A DNA stretch of 64,000 bases from Candidatus Wallbacteria bacterium. Lineage in GTDB: Bacteria > Muiribacteriota > UBA6191 > JACPRK01. Below are positions 12,389 to 20,542 of the stretch, in pieces. Both the position numbers and the translations under genes were made by a program. Under the pieces are notes generated by a model. The model saw nothing but the letters and a program-made list of their open reading frames with translations, was not told the origin of the DNA and searched no databases. Each line of letters begins with the position of its first letter. The first letter of the stretch is position 1. The stretch lies in assembly GCA_016190005.1 (NCBI GenBank), contig JACPRK010000098.1, positions 1-64,000 of the forward strand, read 5' to 3'.

Positions 12389-12422
12389 TTGCGCCCGCGC
12401 ACGGCCATGTTGCAGCCGTGCA
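12389..12422. promoter_or_regulatory. Two candidate enhancer (UAS) sites for the NtrC-type regulator
   Basis: GTTGCGCCCGCGCA (12389-12402) and GTTGCAGCCGTGCA (12409-12422) follow one pattern and lie 105-150 bp upstream of the sigma-54-like promoter, a usual enhancer distance. The second is repeated exactly at 15136-15149 beside the kinase gene. TGCA-type dyads resemble NtrC-family sites. Inference only. Confidence 0.4.
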
Positions 12423-12458
12423 TCACTCCGCCGCCGCCGCCGCCCGCGGGCCCGAGTG

Positions 12459-12531
12459 GGAAATCCCGTGGCGTCTACCAGTACCGGGTTTTTTCAAAAA
12501 ACCCGGTACAGGTAGACGCCACGGGATTTCC
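12459..12531. repeat. 73-bp near-perfect palindrome (REP-like hairpin)
   Basis: Two 36-nt arms around the central C at 12495, with one mismatch (A/A, 22 bases in from each end). The left arm starts GGAAATCCCGTGG and the right arm ends in its complement. The centre is TTTTTTCAAAAAA. It could terminate transcription of the flanking minus-strand regulator gene, but its perfection and its shared GGAAAT terminus with the hairpins at 18967 and 29269 suggest a small mobile or REP-like element. Confidence 0.8.
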
Positions 12532-12622
12532 GCCGCGCAGCCGTGTGTCATCCCGCCGCCTCCGCGACGGGGACTTCCCCATTGCCGGCGCGCTCGGCTG
12601 GCTGGTCTCCCAGGGGCCAGGC

Positions 12623-13978
<1,356 letters not shown>

Positions 13979-14006
13979 TGGCGGTGGGGGCGGGGGGTAG
14001 TGGCGC

Positions 14007-15020
14007 TCAGGCGGCCGCGGGCATCTCGTCGCCGCTGGAGGCGGGCAGGCTGATGTGGAACGTGGTGCCGGCCCCGGGCTTGGAGTCGACCCGAATCTCG
14101 CCGTGGTGGCGTTCGACGATCTGCTTCACGACGGACAGGCCCAGGCCGGTGCCTTCGGGGCGCGTGGTGTAGAAGGGGTCCCAGATGCGGTCGAGGTTTT
14201 CGGCCGGGATGCCGGGGCCGCTATCGCTGATGGAGAGAGCCACGGCGTGCGGCCCGGAGGCCGGCGCGGTCCGGGCGACGATCCGTCCGCCCGATCCGAG
14301 CGCGTGCGAGGCGTTCAGGAACAGCTCGAGCACCGCCTGATAAATCTGGTCCTCGTCGACCGTGGTGCTGGGGAGCCCCGGGTGGAGATGGCAGACGAGC
14401 TCGATGCCGCGCTTGCGGAGCTCGCCGCCGACGAAATCGGCCGAGCGAGCCAGGATGCCGTTGAGGTCGGCTGCGCGGAAGACCGGCTCCTTGGCGCGAG
14501 CGAAGCGCAATAGCGACGTGATCAGCCCGTTTAGCCGATCGATCTCCTCGGTGATGAAGACGCAGGCCTTGTGGTTCGGATCGTCTTCGGCGAAGCTCTC
14601 GCGCACCAGCGCGGCCGAGGAGCGGATGATGCCGAGGGGGTTGCGGATCTCGTGAGCCATGCTGGCCGAGAGCTCGCCGAGTGCCGCTAGCTTGGCGCTT
14701 CGCAGGAGCTGGTTCTGGCTTTCCACGAGCTTCTCGTACTGGTCGGCGATGATCTCGGCAGCTTCGCGGGCCAGCTGCCGGCGCTCGAAGAACATCGCCA
14801 GCAGATATCCGATTGCCGTCCACGTCACCATCACCCAGGCGAAGACCACCGCGGGCACCTCGTGACCGTTCCACAGGTGGCGGAAGCCGAGCCATCGAGC
14901 CGTGAGGAAGTCGACGGCGCCCGCGGAGGCTCCGAGGACGATGCCCCAGGTGCAGTACTGGATGCCGAAAGCGCACTTCTTGCCTTTTTCCATGGTGCGC
15001 CCGGGGTGAGCAAGTTCCAT
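14007..15020 (-). CDS. Membrane sensor histidine kinase, partner of the NtrC-type regulator
   Basis: About 337 residues from ATG 15020. Two membrane segments near the N-terminus enclose only a short loop, so little periplasmic sensing domain exists. Then comes an H-box (LSASMAHEIRNPLG, His about 123) and an HATPase domain with N-box NASHAL, G1 DSGPGIP, F-box WDPFYTT and G2 GTGLGLS. Stops 28 bp before the regulator start, indicating an operon. The start is uncertain: ATG 15020 overlaps a sigma-54-like element; ATG 14993 would follow a transcript from it, and a longer reading to 15155 is open but unconvincing. Confidence 0.9.
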   Translation of the reverse strand: MELAHPGRTMEKGKKCAFGIQYCTWGIVLGASAGAVDFLTARWLGFRHLWNGHEVPAVVFAWVMVTWTAIGYLLAMFFERRQLAREAAEIIADQYEKLVESQNQLLRSAKLAALGELSASMAHEIRNPLGIIRSSAALVRESFAEDDPNHKACVFITEEIDRLNGLITSLLRFARAKEPVFRAADLNGILARSADFVGGELRKRGIELVCHLHPGLPSTTVDEDQIYQAVLELFLNASHALGSGGRIVARTAPASGPHAVALSISDSGPGIPAENLDRIWDPFYTTRPEGTGLGLSVVKQIVERHHGEIRVDSKPGAGTTFHISLPASSGDEMPAAA

Positions 15021-15024
15021 GCCG
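15010..15024 (-). promoter_or_regulatory. Weak sigma-54-like element at the kinase start
   Basis: Minus strand CGGCATGGAACTTGC: GG and GC doublets 10 nt apart, with two departures from TGGCAC-N5-TTGC. If used, transcription begins near 14998 and translation at ATG 14993. It lies about 110 bp downstream of the dyad at 15134-15151. Confidence 0.3.
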
Positions 15025-15133
15025 CCAGTTCTTTCGCCCGCCGCCGTCCGCGCGCTCGTGCAGGCTGGAAGCGGGGTCTCGAACTCTTCGAGCTCGCCAA
15101 GCCTCCGACGCCTCAGCTTATCACGACCACTGC

Positions 15134-15151
15134 CGTTGCAGCCGTGCAACG
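15134..15151. promoter_or_regulatory. Perfect 7-bp inverted repeat, candidate operator or UAS
   Basis: CGTTGCA-GCCG-TGCAACG lies in the divergent region between the kinase and the SLH-like gene. Its core GTTGCAGCCGTGCA recurs exactly at 12409-12422. This suggests one regulator binds both ends of the two-component locus. Confidence 0.45.
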
Positions 15152-15206
15152 TCACTGTCGGGACCTTTGGCCGACCTCCGGGGCGAGCTGGCCGATAAGA
15201 GTCTCG

Positions 15207-15950
15207 ATGCGAAGCGCTTTCGTGCTCCTGCTGATCGCCTTGCTCGGGTCGTCAGTGGTCGAGGCCGGCTCGGGGCTCCTGGCGAAGCTGCGACCGCGAT
15301 ACTACGACCGGCGAATCGAGCACCGCCTGGGCCCGCGAAAGGTGCCGGTGCGCTCGGAGTTCATGGCCCCTTACTCGGATGATGCCCTCGGCTTCCTGAA
15401 GACGCGGGGGCTCCTCGACGGCTACCAGGGACCGGCGTTGGAAGACGACGAGGTGCTCGACCGGCGGTCGGCTGCGTTTCTGATTGGGAAGCTGGCGGCC
15501 TTCGTCGAGGCGCGCTGTGGGCGGGTGTTCCCCGAGGAGCTGGAGTACGTGACTCACGTCGTGGTGGAGCCCAACATGTGGGGTCACCGGCAGGTCGACC
15601 TGGCGCTTTCGACCGGTCTGATGCGGCCCTACTCCGTTCGCGACTGGTGGAACCGGCCGCTCAGCCGGTTCGAGCTGGCATCGATCGCGGCGCGAGCGAT
15701 CGACGGTCTGGCGACCCGATTGCGGATTTTCCGGTACTTCGACGGCGAGCCGAGCGCTCACTACCGCGACCTGCACGCGCTCCCCAGCCTGGCCTACGGC
15801 GATCTGGCGCGAGCGCTGAAGACGGGCGTGGTGGAAGGGGTCTCGGAAGAGCGGTTCGGCGGCAAGGACGCGATCCGGGGGCGGGAGATGGTCCGGACAC
15901 TGCGCCGGCTGGCCGTGATCGCCCTGGCCTACGATCCGCTGGGGGTCTGA
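15207..15950 (+). CDS. Exported protein with SLH-like repeats
   Basis: 247 residues; ATG 15207 begins a signal peptide (MRSAFVLLLIALLGSSVVEAG). Three segments resemble S-layer-homology units, with an aromatic-acidic opening, a G-rich turn and a closing R-x-E/R-x-E-like helix: about 53-100 (DDALGFLKTRGLLDGYQG), about 130-175, and about 190-245 (YGDLARALKTGVVEGVSEER). The match is by pattern only. SLH domains usually bind envelope polymers, so an envelope-anchored role is inferred. Divergent from the kinase gene; its last 22 bp overlap the convergent PAS gene. Confidence 0.7.
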   Translation: MRSAFVLLLIALLGSSVVEAGSGLLAKLRPRYYDRRIEHRLGPRKVPVRSEFMAPYSDDALGFLKTRGLLDGYQGPALEDDEVLDRRSAAFLIGKLAAFVEARCGRVFPEELEYVTHVVVEPNMWGHRQVDLALSTGLMRPYSVRDWWNRPLSRFELASIAARAIDGLATRLRIFRYFDGEPSAHYRDLHALPSLAYGDLARALKTGVVEGVSEERFGGKDAIRGREMVRTLRRLAVIALAYDPLGV

Positions 15951-17080
15951 AGTCTGGGCTTGCGCTGGGGGCGGCCCACGAGCCAGCCCCAGGCGATCTG
16001 ACGTCCGCCGCGCCCGGCGACCGGGAAGCCGGTGACGCTCCGCGGCGAGGGTCTTCCGGAGGCGATGCGCGGCCGTGCGGCAAAGTTCACGCGCTCGCCC
16101 GCGGCGCGCGCGCGCGTGAGGGCGTCGGTCGCGAGCAGCTCGTCCACCTTGGCTCCGATCAGCGCGTCTTCGGGCTTGCCGAACAGCGCCTCAGCGCTCT
16201 TGCTGGCGAAGAAGACGGTCCCGGAGGGATCGGTGAAGAGGAGCGCCTCGCCCATGTGGCGGGCGGCTTCCAGCATGAGTCCGGCGTCCTCACGGGCGCC
16301 TTCAAGCTCGGAGAGATCTTCGATGGTGGCGATCCGGAAACTGACGCGTCCCAGCTCGTCGGCGATGTCGGAGGCGCTGACTCGCACCGGCTTGGTGGTG
16401 CCGTCGGACGCCGTCAGCAGGGCCGGTTCACGGTCCGGGTTCGTGCGCGTCTGGCGTGGACCGCCGCCGAAGAGCCGCAAGTAGTCCGCCGTTTCGAAGA
16501 AGCGCGCCAACCCGACACCTGCCGGGACCCGGTTCCCGCGGTTGAACTGCTTCTCGAAGGCCGGGTTCGTGTAGAGGATGCTGCACTTGGCGTCGAGGAT
16601 CGCCAGGCCGATGGGAGCCAGCTCCGCCAGCCCGGTCATCAGGCGGCGCTCTAGCTCGGCAGCGGTCGGTTCCTCATCGGAACTGACCACGATCTCGACG
16701 GTGGCCGTGCCGCCGGGCAGGGCACAGGCTCGAACGCGGGCCGGGATCTCCTGGCCGCTGGCGTGGACCTTGATCCAATCGCCCTCCCAGCAGCGTCCGG
16801 CCTCGGCGACGGCGGCCGTCCGGGCCTGGCGGATCTCCTGCTTGACGTAGAGCGAGTTGGTCAGCTCGATGCCCAGGCCGACGATGAAGCCGCGGGTGAC
16901 TCCCAGCAGCTCGAGGGCGGCGTCATTGATGGCGCGCACGATGCCAGCCGGGTCGACAGCGAGGGCCGGGCGGGCGATGGAATCGACCAGCGGCTGGAGC
17001 TGCTCGGCCATCGAGGGCGCCGGCCCGGGAGCGGCGGGCGCGCTTGCGCCGGCCGGGGCAGTCCGCTCCTCTGGTTGCAC
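15929..17080 (-). CDS. Triple PAS-domain protein without an output domain
   Basis: 383 residues from a GTG start. Three PAS-like units: about 25-130 (QLQPLVDSIARPALAVDPAG), about 145-250 (AELAPIGLAILDAKCSILYT) and about 265-340 (GEALLFTDPSGTVFFASKSA). No histidine kinase, GGDEF, EAL, HTH or membrane segment follows; the C-terminus is a basic tail. It may sense a ligand or redox state and act through a partner. An extended -10 sits 6 nt before the start, so the mRNA may be leaderless. The C-terminal coding end overlaps the convergent SLH-like gene. Confidence 0.82.
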   Translation of the reverse strand: MQPEERTAPAGASAPAAPGPAPSMAEQLQPLVDSIARPALAVDPAGIVRAINDAALELLGVTRGFIVGLGIELTNSLYVKQEIRQARTAAVAEAGRCWEGDWIKVHASGQEIPARVRACALPGGTATVEIVVSSDEEPTAAELERRLMTGLAELAPIGLAILDAKCSILYTNPAFEKQFNRGNRVPAGVGLARFFETADYLRLFGGGPRQTRTNPDREPALLTASDGTTKPVRVSASDIADELGRVSFRIATIEDLSELEGAREDAGLMLEAARHMGEALLFTDPSGTVFFASKSAEALFGKPEDALIGAKVDELLATDALTRARAAGERVNFAARPRIASGRPSPRSVTGFPVAGRGGRQIAWGWLVGRPQRKPRLQTPSGS

Positions 17081-17086
17081 CGCGCG

Positions 17087-17095
17087 ATTCTAGCA
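17087..17095 (-). promoter_or_regulatory. Extended -10 element giving a probable leaderless mRNA (PAS gene)
   Basis: Minus strand TGCTAGAAT ends 6 nt before the GTG start at 17080, so transcription would start at or next to the start codon. No -35 box and no ribosome-binding site are visible. Confidence 0.45.
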
Positions 17096-17203
17096 CGCGG
17101 CGGCGCTTCCGGGCATCGCAAGGGCGCGTCGCGCTCGCCGGGCGGCTCGTGCTATTCTCGCCCGCGACCGGCGGCACGCCGCGCGGAGCAAAGGAGCGGA
17201 AAG

Positions 17204-17959
17204 GTGATTTCACTCGCGGGCAAGAGGGTGCTCATCACGGGGGCGACATCCGGGATCGGCGAAGCGTGCGCGCGCGCGTTCGCAGAGCTGGGCTGCTGCC
17301 TGGTCCTGACCGGAAGGCGGGATGACCGGCTCAAGGCACTGGCGGCGAGCCTGAGTAACTCGACCGGCGTGGAGCTGACGACCGTTGTGTTCGACGTGCG
17401 GGATCTGGACGGCATCCGCGCCATCCCGTGGCCGGCGATCGACATCCTCGTCAACAACGCGGGTCTGGGGGTCGGTCTGGACCCACTCCAGTCGGGCAAC
17501 ATCGAGGAGTGGGACGCGATGATCGACGCCAACGTGAAGGGGCTGCTCTACATGACGCGGGCCATCCTTCCCGGCATGGTGGAGCGCAAGGCCGGCCACG
17601 TCATCAACCTGGGAAGCGCAGCGGGCCACTGGGTCTACCCGGGCGGCAACGTCTACTGTGCGACCAAGCACGCGGTCAAGGCGTTGACGGAGGCGATGCG
17701 GCTCGACCTGGTCGGCACGGGAATCCGCGTCAGCTCGGTCGATCCCGGTATGGTCGAGACGGAGTTCAGCGTTGTGAGATTTCGGGGGGACGCCGAGCGC
17801 GCCCGCAAGGTGTACGAGGGGATGACGCCGCTCACCGCCGAAGACGTGGCGGACGTCATCGTGTTCTGCGCGACGCGGCGGCCGCATGTGAACATCAACC
17901 AGGTGATCATGATGCCGGTCGATCAGGCCGGCATCGGCACCGTGTGTCGCAGGAAGTGA
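17204..17959 (+). CDS. ydfG: Short-chain dehydrogenase, YdfG-like (NADP-dependent 3-hydroxy acid dehydrogenase)
   Basis: Likely oxidises L-allo-threonine, L-serine or 3-hydroxy acids with NADP+. 251 residues. GTG 17204 is chosen for the AAGGAG 7 nt upstream; the frame is open further upstream but overlaps the PAS gene. Rossmann motif TGATSGIG, NNAG, catalytic Tyr151 and Lys155 in YCATK, and Ser about 138. The stretches MTRAILPGMVERKAGHVIN and the tail HVNINQVIMMPVDQ closely follow E. coli YdfG. Substrate is inferred from that resemblance. Convergent with the TPR gene, 10 bp apart. Confidence 0.88.
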   Translation: MISLAGKRVLITGATSGIGEACARAFAELGCCLVLTGRRDDRLKALAASLSNSTGVELTTVVFDVRDLDGIRAIPWPAIDILVNNAGLGVGLDPLQSGNIEEWDAMIDANVKGLLYMTRAILPGMVERKAGHVINLGSAAGHWVYPGGNVYCATKHAVKALTEAMRLDLVGTGIRVSSVDPGMVETEFSVVRFRGDAERARKVYEGMTPLTAEDVADVIVFCATRRPHVNINQVIMMPVDQAGIGTVCRRK

Positions 17960-17969
17960 CGACGAGGAG

Positions 17970-18830
17970 CTACTGGCCCAGGCCTGGCGGGGCGTTGTTC
18001 GCGGGGGCGGGCGCGGCGGGAGCGGCCCCACCCGGTCGGGCCTTGGCGAGCTCTCCGGCGAGGAAGTCCGTCTTGCCGCCGAGTTTCTTGAGCTCGTCGA
18101 TGGCCGCCTGGGCCAGGTCGTACTCGCCCGAGTAGACCAGGGCCAGGGCGAAGTCGAACCAGCAGTCCTCGAGGCCTGGATTGATCCCTAGGGCTTGCTT
18201 GTACTGATCGATGGCCAGCGCGTACTGCTTCGTGTCGAGGTAGCGGCCACCGGCGGACTGGTACTGGGCTGCCAGCGCCTGCTGCGCCTCGGTCGGCGCC
18301 TTCTTCGGAACCGTGATGCCGAAGACGTTACCCGGTTCGAGGCCCTTGGACACGACCGTCGCGGGCTTCTCGGGCTCCTTGGGGCGGGCCTTGGTCAGCT
18401 CGGCGTTGAGGAAGGCGGTGTCGCCGCCCATCTTCTTGACCTTCTCGATGCAGAACTCGGCGAACTTGAACTCCCGCGCGTAAGTGTAGGCCAGCGCCAG
18501 GTCGAACCAGCAGTCCCTGAGGCCCGGGTTGATCTTGAGCGCCTCGCCGAGCCGGGCGACGGCCTTGCGGTAGTCCTTCTTGTTGAGGTACTGACCGCCT
18601 TCGCTGTGGAGCCTGTAGGCCTGCTCGAGCTCCTCGGGGGTGAGAGCCACGGCGGTGCTGGGCGGAGTTGCGCCGGCACCGGTCGTCGCGGCCGTGGCCG
18701 TGGCCGCGGGCTGCGCGGGCTGGGACGGGGCCGTCGTCGGCGTCGTCTGGGCGAGTGCGGATGTCGAGAAGATGCTCCCGGCGAGCAGGGCGACAAGCGC
18801 TGCGGTCACGGTTGTCTTGGGTACGCTCAT
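17970..18830 (-). CDS. Exported TPR protein with an internal duplication
   Basis: 286 residues. ATG 18830 follows GGAGG and begins a signal peptide ending STSALA. After a Thr/Ala/Pro-rich linker come two copies of a TPR unit of about 75 residues, each with INPGL(R/E)DCWFD and an A/G-E-aromatic helix, ending in ELTKARP or ELAKARP. The copies are separated by a linker of about 40 residues. The tail is Ala/Pro-rich. The shared DCWFD motif shows recent duplication. Periplasmic interaction protein; partner unknown. Confidence 0.82.
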   Translation of the reverse strand: MSVPKTTVTAALVALLAGSIFSTSALAQTTPTTAPSQPAQPAATATAATTGAGATPPSTAVALTPEELEQAYRLHSEGGQYLNKKDYRKAVARLGEALKINPGLRDCWFDLALAYTYAREFKFAEFCIEKVKKMGGDTAFLNAELTKARPKEPEKPATVVSKGLEPGNVFGITVPKKAPTEAQQALAAQYQSAGGRYLDTKQYALAIDQYKQALGINPGLEDCWFDFALALVYSGEYDLAQAAIDELKKLGGKTDFLAGELAKARPGGAAPAAPAPANNAPPGLGQ

Positions 18831-18916
18831 TGCAGCCTCCGCCGGTCGTCCTCGGGCCGGCACTCCGAATGCGGCTGGGTCCGTTCCAGGGCCGCACCCC
18901 CTGGGCTTTCATGAAC

Positions 18917-18946
18917 ATCCTGCCCGAGCCGGCAAAGGCAAGTCAA
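18917..18946 (-). promoter_or_regulatory. Sigma-70-like promoter for the duplicated TPR gene
   Basis: Minus strand TTGACT (18946-18941), 18-nt spacer, CAGGAT (18922-18917). Leader about 80 nt. Confidence 0.45.
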
Positions 18947-18966
18947 GCGCGGAACGCGCCCGGGTG

Positions 18967-19023
18967 GAAATGGAGGGCCACACGACTCATTTTCTGAAAA
19001 TGAGTCGTGTGTCCCTCCATTTC
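18967..19023. repeat. 57-bp hairpin, REP-like element
   Basis: Two 28-nt arms around the T at 18995 with a single mismatch. The arm begins GAAATGGAGGG and contains CACACGACTCATTTTC. The latter is shared almost exactly with the element at 29269-29330. It sits between divergently oriented genes. Confidence 0.8.
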
Positions 19024-19060
19024 GCGATTGGTGCGCGCGCCGGCGGGGCGTGATAAAACG

Positions 19061-19657
19061 GTGCGCGTGCGCGCGCACCCGAGGGCCAGAGCTGCATCGC
19101 TGAGACTGCTGACGGCGGGCGTCGGCTGCCTGGCATTGGCGGTCACCACGGCCGCGTTGGGAGCCGCGCATGGCTGGGCCGTGCCCGCAGGGCTCGCCCT
19201 TGCAGGGCTGGCGTTCGGGGCGGCCGGGCTGGCCGGCGTGCGTGGGCGATTGCTGTTTTCCTCCGTGTCGCTCCGTCTGGAGCAGGAGCCGCTCGAGCTG
19301 GGCGGTGCTGCGATCGTACGTCTGGAGTGCGAATCTGCCGGCGGCTTTCTGGCCGAGCGGCTTTCGCTCCACCTCCGCTGCCACGAGCGGGCCTTGCTTT
19401 GCGACCAAGGGCGCGAGCACGTGTTCGTCAAGAAAGTCTTCGAAAAGACGGTCGCGCTGGGGGAACGCCTCAGGGTGGAGCCTGGCGTGCGTCTGTCCTA
19501 CCCGGCCCAGTTTCGCCTACCCGCCGACCGCGCCCCGACGTTTGCGGCGGCCAGCTGCTCGCTGGAGTGGTCGGTGGTGCTCGAGGTCCAGCTCGCAGGC
19601 TGGCCCGCCGCCACGCGCGACTGGACCGTGGTGGTGGCCCCGGTGATCGCCGCATGA
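19061..19657 (+). CDS. Beta-rich membrane-anchored protein, first of an overlapping pair
   Basis: About 198 residues from GTG 19061; the frame is open back to a GTG inside the upstream hairpin, which I reject as start. Two hydrophobic segments at the N-terminus (LLTAGVGCLALAVTTAALGA and AVPAGLALAGLAFGAAGLAG) are followed by a beta-rich domain ending LEWSVVLEVQLAG...RDWTVVVAPV. The fold resembles arrestin-like or C2-like sandwiches, but this is a weak impression. Its stop overlaps the next start (ATGA), so translation is coupled. Family not recognised. Confidence 0.7.
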   Translation: MRVRAHPRARAASLRLLTAGVGCLALAVTTAALGAAHGWAVPAGLALAGLAFGAAGLAGVRGRLLFSSVSLRLEQEPLELGGAAIVRLECESAGGFLAERLSLHLRCHERALLCDQGREHVFVKKVFEKTVALGERLRVEPGVRLSYPAQFRLPADRAPTFAAASCSLEWSVVLEVQLAGWPAATRDWTVVVAPVIAA

Positions 19658-20073
19658 GCGAGCACACCGATTCCGGTTTCGACCTGACGCTCGAGCTGCC
19701 GCTGCCTCTGCCGGCGCCCGGCGCGCCGGAGCCCGTCCCCACGTTCGAGACCGGCGGCGCAGTCCCGTGCAGCCTCGCGATCCACTCAGCGCCCGGGTGC
19801 CATCAGAGCCGGTGCATCCTTCGACTCCAGTATCGTTGCCACGGCTCGGGAACACCCGAGACGGTCGTCGCTGCCAGCTGCGAAGTCGCCCTGCCGTCGC
19901 TCGGGGCCGGGGAGCGTCAGGTCGTTGTCCAGGAGCTGGCGATCCCCGTCGCCGGGCCGCCCAGCTACGCGGGCGAGCACGTCAAGATCGATTGGTCAGT
20001 GGTCTTGCAGGCGCCCGGCCGGCCGCCCTGCGAGTCGCCGATCCTCGTGCGCCCAGCCCGCAGGCGCCCCTGA
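19654..20073 (+). CDS. Small beta-rich protein, second of an overlapping pair
   Basis: 139 residues; ATG 19654 overlaps the preceding stop by 4 bp. No signal peptide or membrane segment. A Pro/Leu-rich start leads to a beta-rich domain (CSLAIHSAPGCHQSRCILRL, VKIDWSVVLQAPGR) with several Cys. The (L/I)xWSVVL strand near its end matches the same position in the upstream protein, so the two look like divergent copies of one fold, one anchored and one soluble. Function unknown. Confidence 0.7.
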   Translation: MSEHTDSGFDLTLELPLPLPAPGAPEPVPTFETGGAVPCSLAIHSAPGCHQSRCILRLQYRCHGSGTPETVVAASCEVALPSLGAGERQVVVQELAIPVAGPPSYAGEHVKIDWSVVLQAPGRPPCESPILVRPARRRP

Positions 20074-20084
20074 AGCCAGCGCCC

Positions 20085-20251
20085 GACTGCAGGCTGTAGC
20101 CTCCGGGCCCGCAGCAACTACTCCGAGTGCCCAACCTGCTCACGTGACTTCTCCCGCAGAGAGCGAACGAGCCCACCGAGAACCTTGCTCGTCTCGCGGC
20201 GCTGGTGGGTGATAGCGTCCAGGGCCTTACCTGCAGCCTGCAGTCTGCAGT
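20085..20251. repeat. Inverted pair of heptamer repeats, CTGCAGY unit
   Basis: CTGCAGC, CTGCAGT, CTGCAGT run in tandem at 20231-20251. The opposite strand of 20085-20099 reads CTACAGC CTGCAGT, so the same heptamers flank the interval in inverted orientation. Confidence 0.65.
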
Positions 20252-20289
20252 CGGGGGCGACGCTTGATCACGGTGAGACGGAGCGACTC

Positions 20290-20398
20290 TTGGACCACAA
20301 AGGCTCGAAGTCACGAAGAGCGGCACGAAGGGATGGCTGATTGGTGAAGACTCTTCGTGCTGTCCTTCATGTCTTGAGTCTTGGTGGCTTGGTAACTT
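20290..20398. repeat. Imperfect inverted repeat of CACGAAG-type sequence
   Basis: The left arm (ACCACAAAGGCTCGAAGTCA, then CGAAGAGCGGCACGAAG) corresponds to the reverse complement of the right arm (CCACCAAGACTCAAGACATG, then AAGGACAGCACGAAG). This low-complexity style is seen in intergenic repeats of many environmental bacteria. Confidence 0.6.
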
Positions 20399-20461
20399 CG
20401 TCGCTACGCAACGACGCGCCTTCTCATTTCCTTGCGTCGCTCCCATCGCCGGCATCCTCGA

Positions 20462-20490
20462 TTGACTTTGTATTTTGCCTCTGCTATTGT
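20462..20490 (+). promoter_or_regulatory. Sigma-70-like promoter for GDH
   Basis: TTGACT, exactly 17 nt, TATTGT. Predicted leader to ATG 20543 about 45 nt. Confidence 0.65.
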
Positions 20491-20542
20491 CTGCGCCCCC
20501 GCCGAACCCTGACCGGGCCGATGCCGGCCGCTTTTGCTTGCC

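Larger units (their letters stand above)
12220..12622. other. 403-bp regulatory intergenic region
   Basis: Between the small secreted gene and the end of the NtrC-type gene. It holds a sigma-54-like promoter (12270-12284), two related dyad sites (12389-12422) and a 73-bp palindrome (12459-12531). No supportable gene is seen. Confidence 0.7.
20074..20542. other. 469-bp intergenic region with repeats and the GDH promoter
   Basis: Contains inverted 7-bp-period repeats (20085-20099 and 20231-20251), a longer imperfect inverted repeat (20290-20398) and a strong promoter (20462-20490). No supportable gene. Confidence 0.7.

Noticed and set aside
12459-12531. Palindrome as ordinary intrinsic terminator only
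   Set aside because: The stem is much longer and more perfect than terminators and shares ends with two other hairpins, so a REP-like element is the better reading, though a termination role is not excluded.
14862-15206. Upstream extension of the SLH-like frame
   Set aside because: Overlaps the kinase 5' end and has no signal; ATG 15207 starts the signal peptide.
16763-17203. Upstream extension of the YdfG-like reading frame
   Set aside because: It overlaps the PAS gene and lacks a start signal; the GTG at 17204 has a good ribosome-binding site and begins the Rossmann fold.
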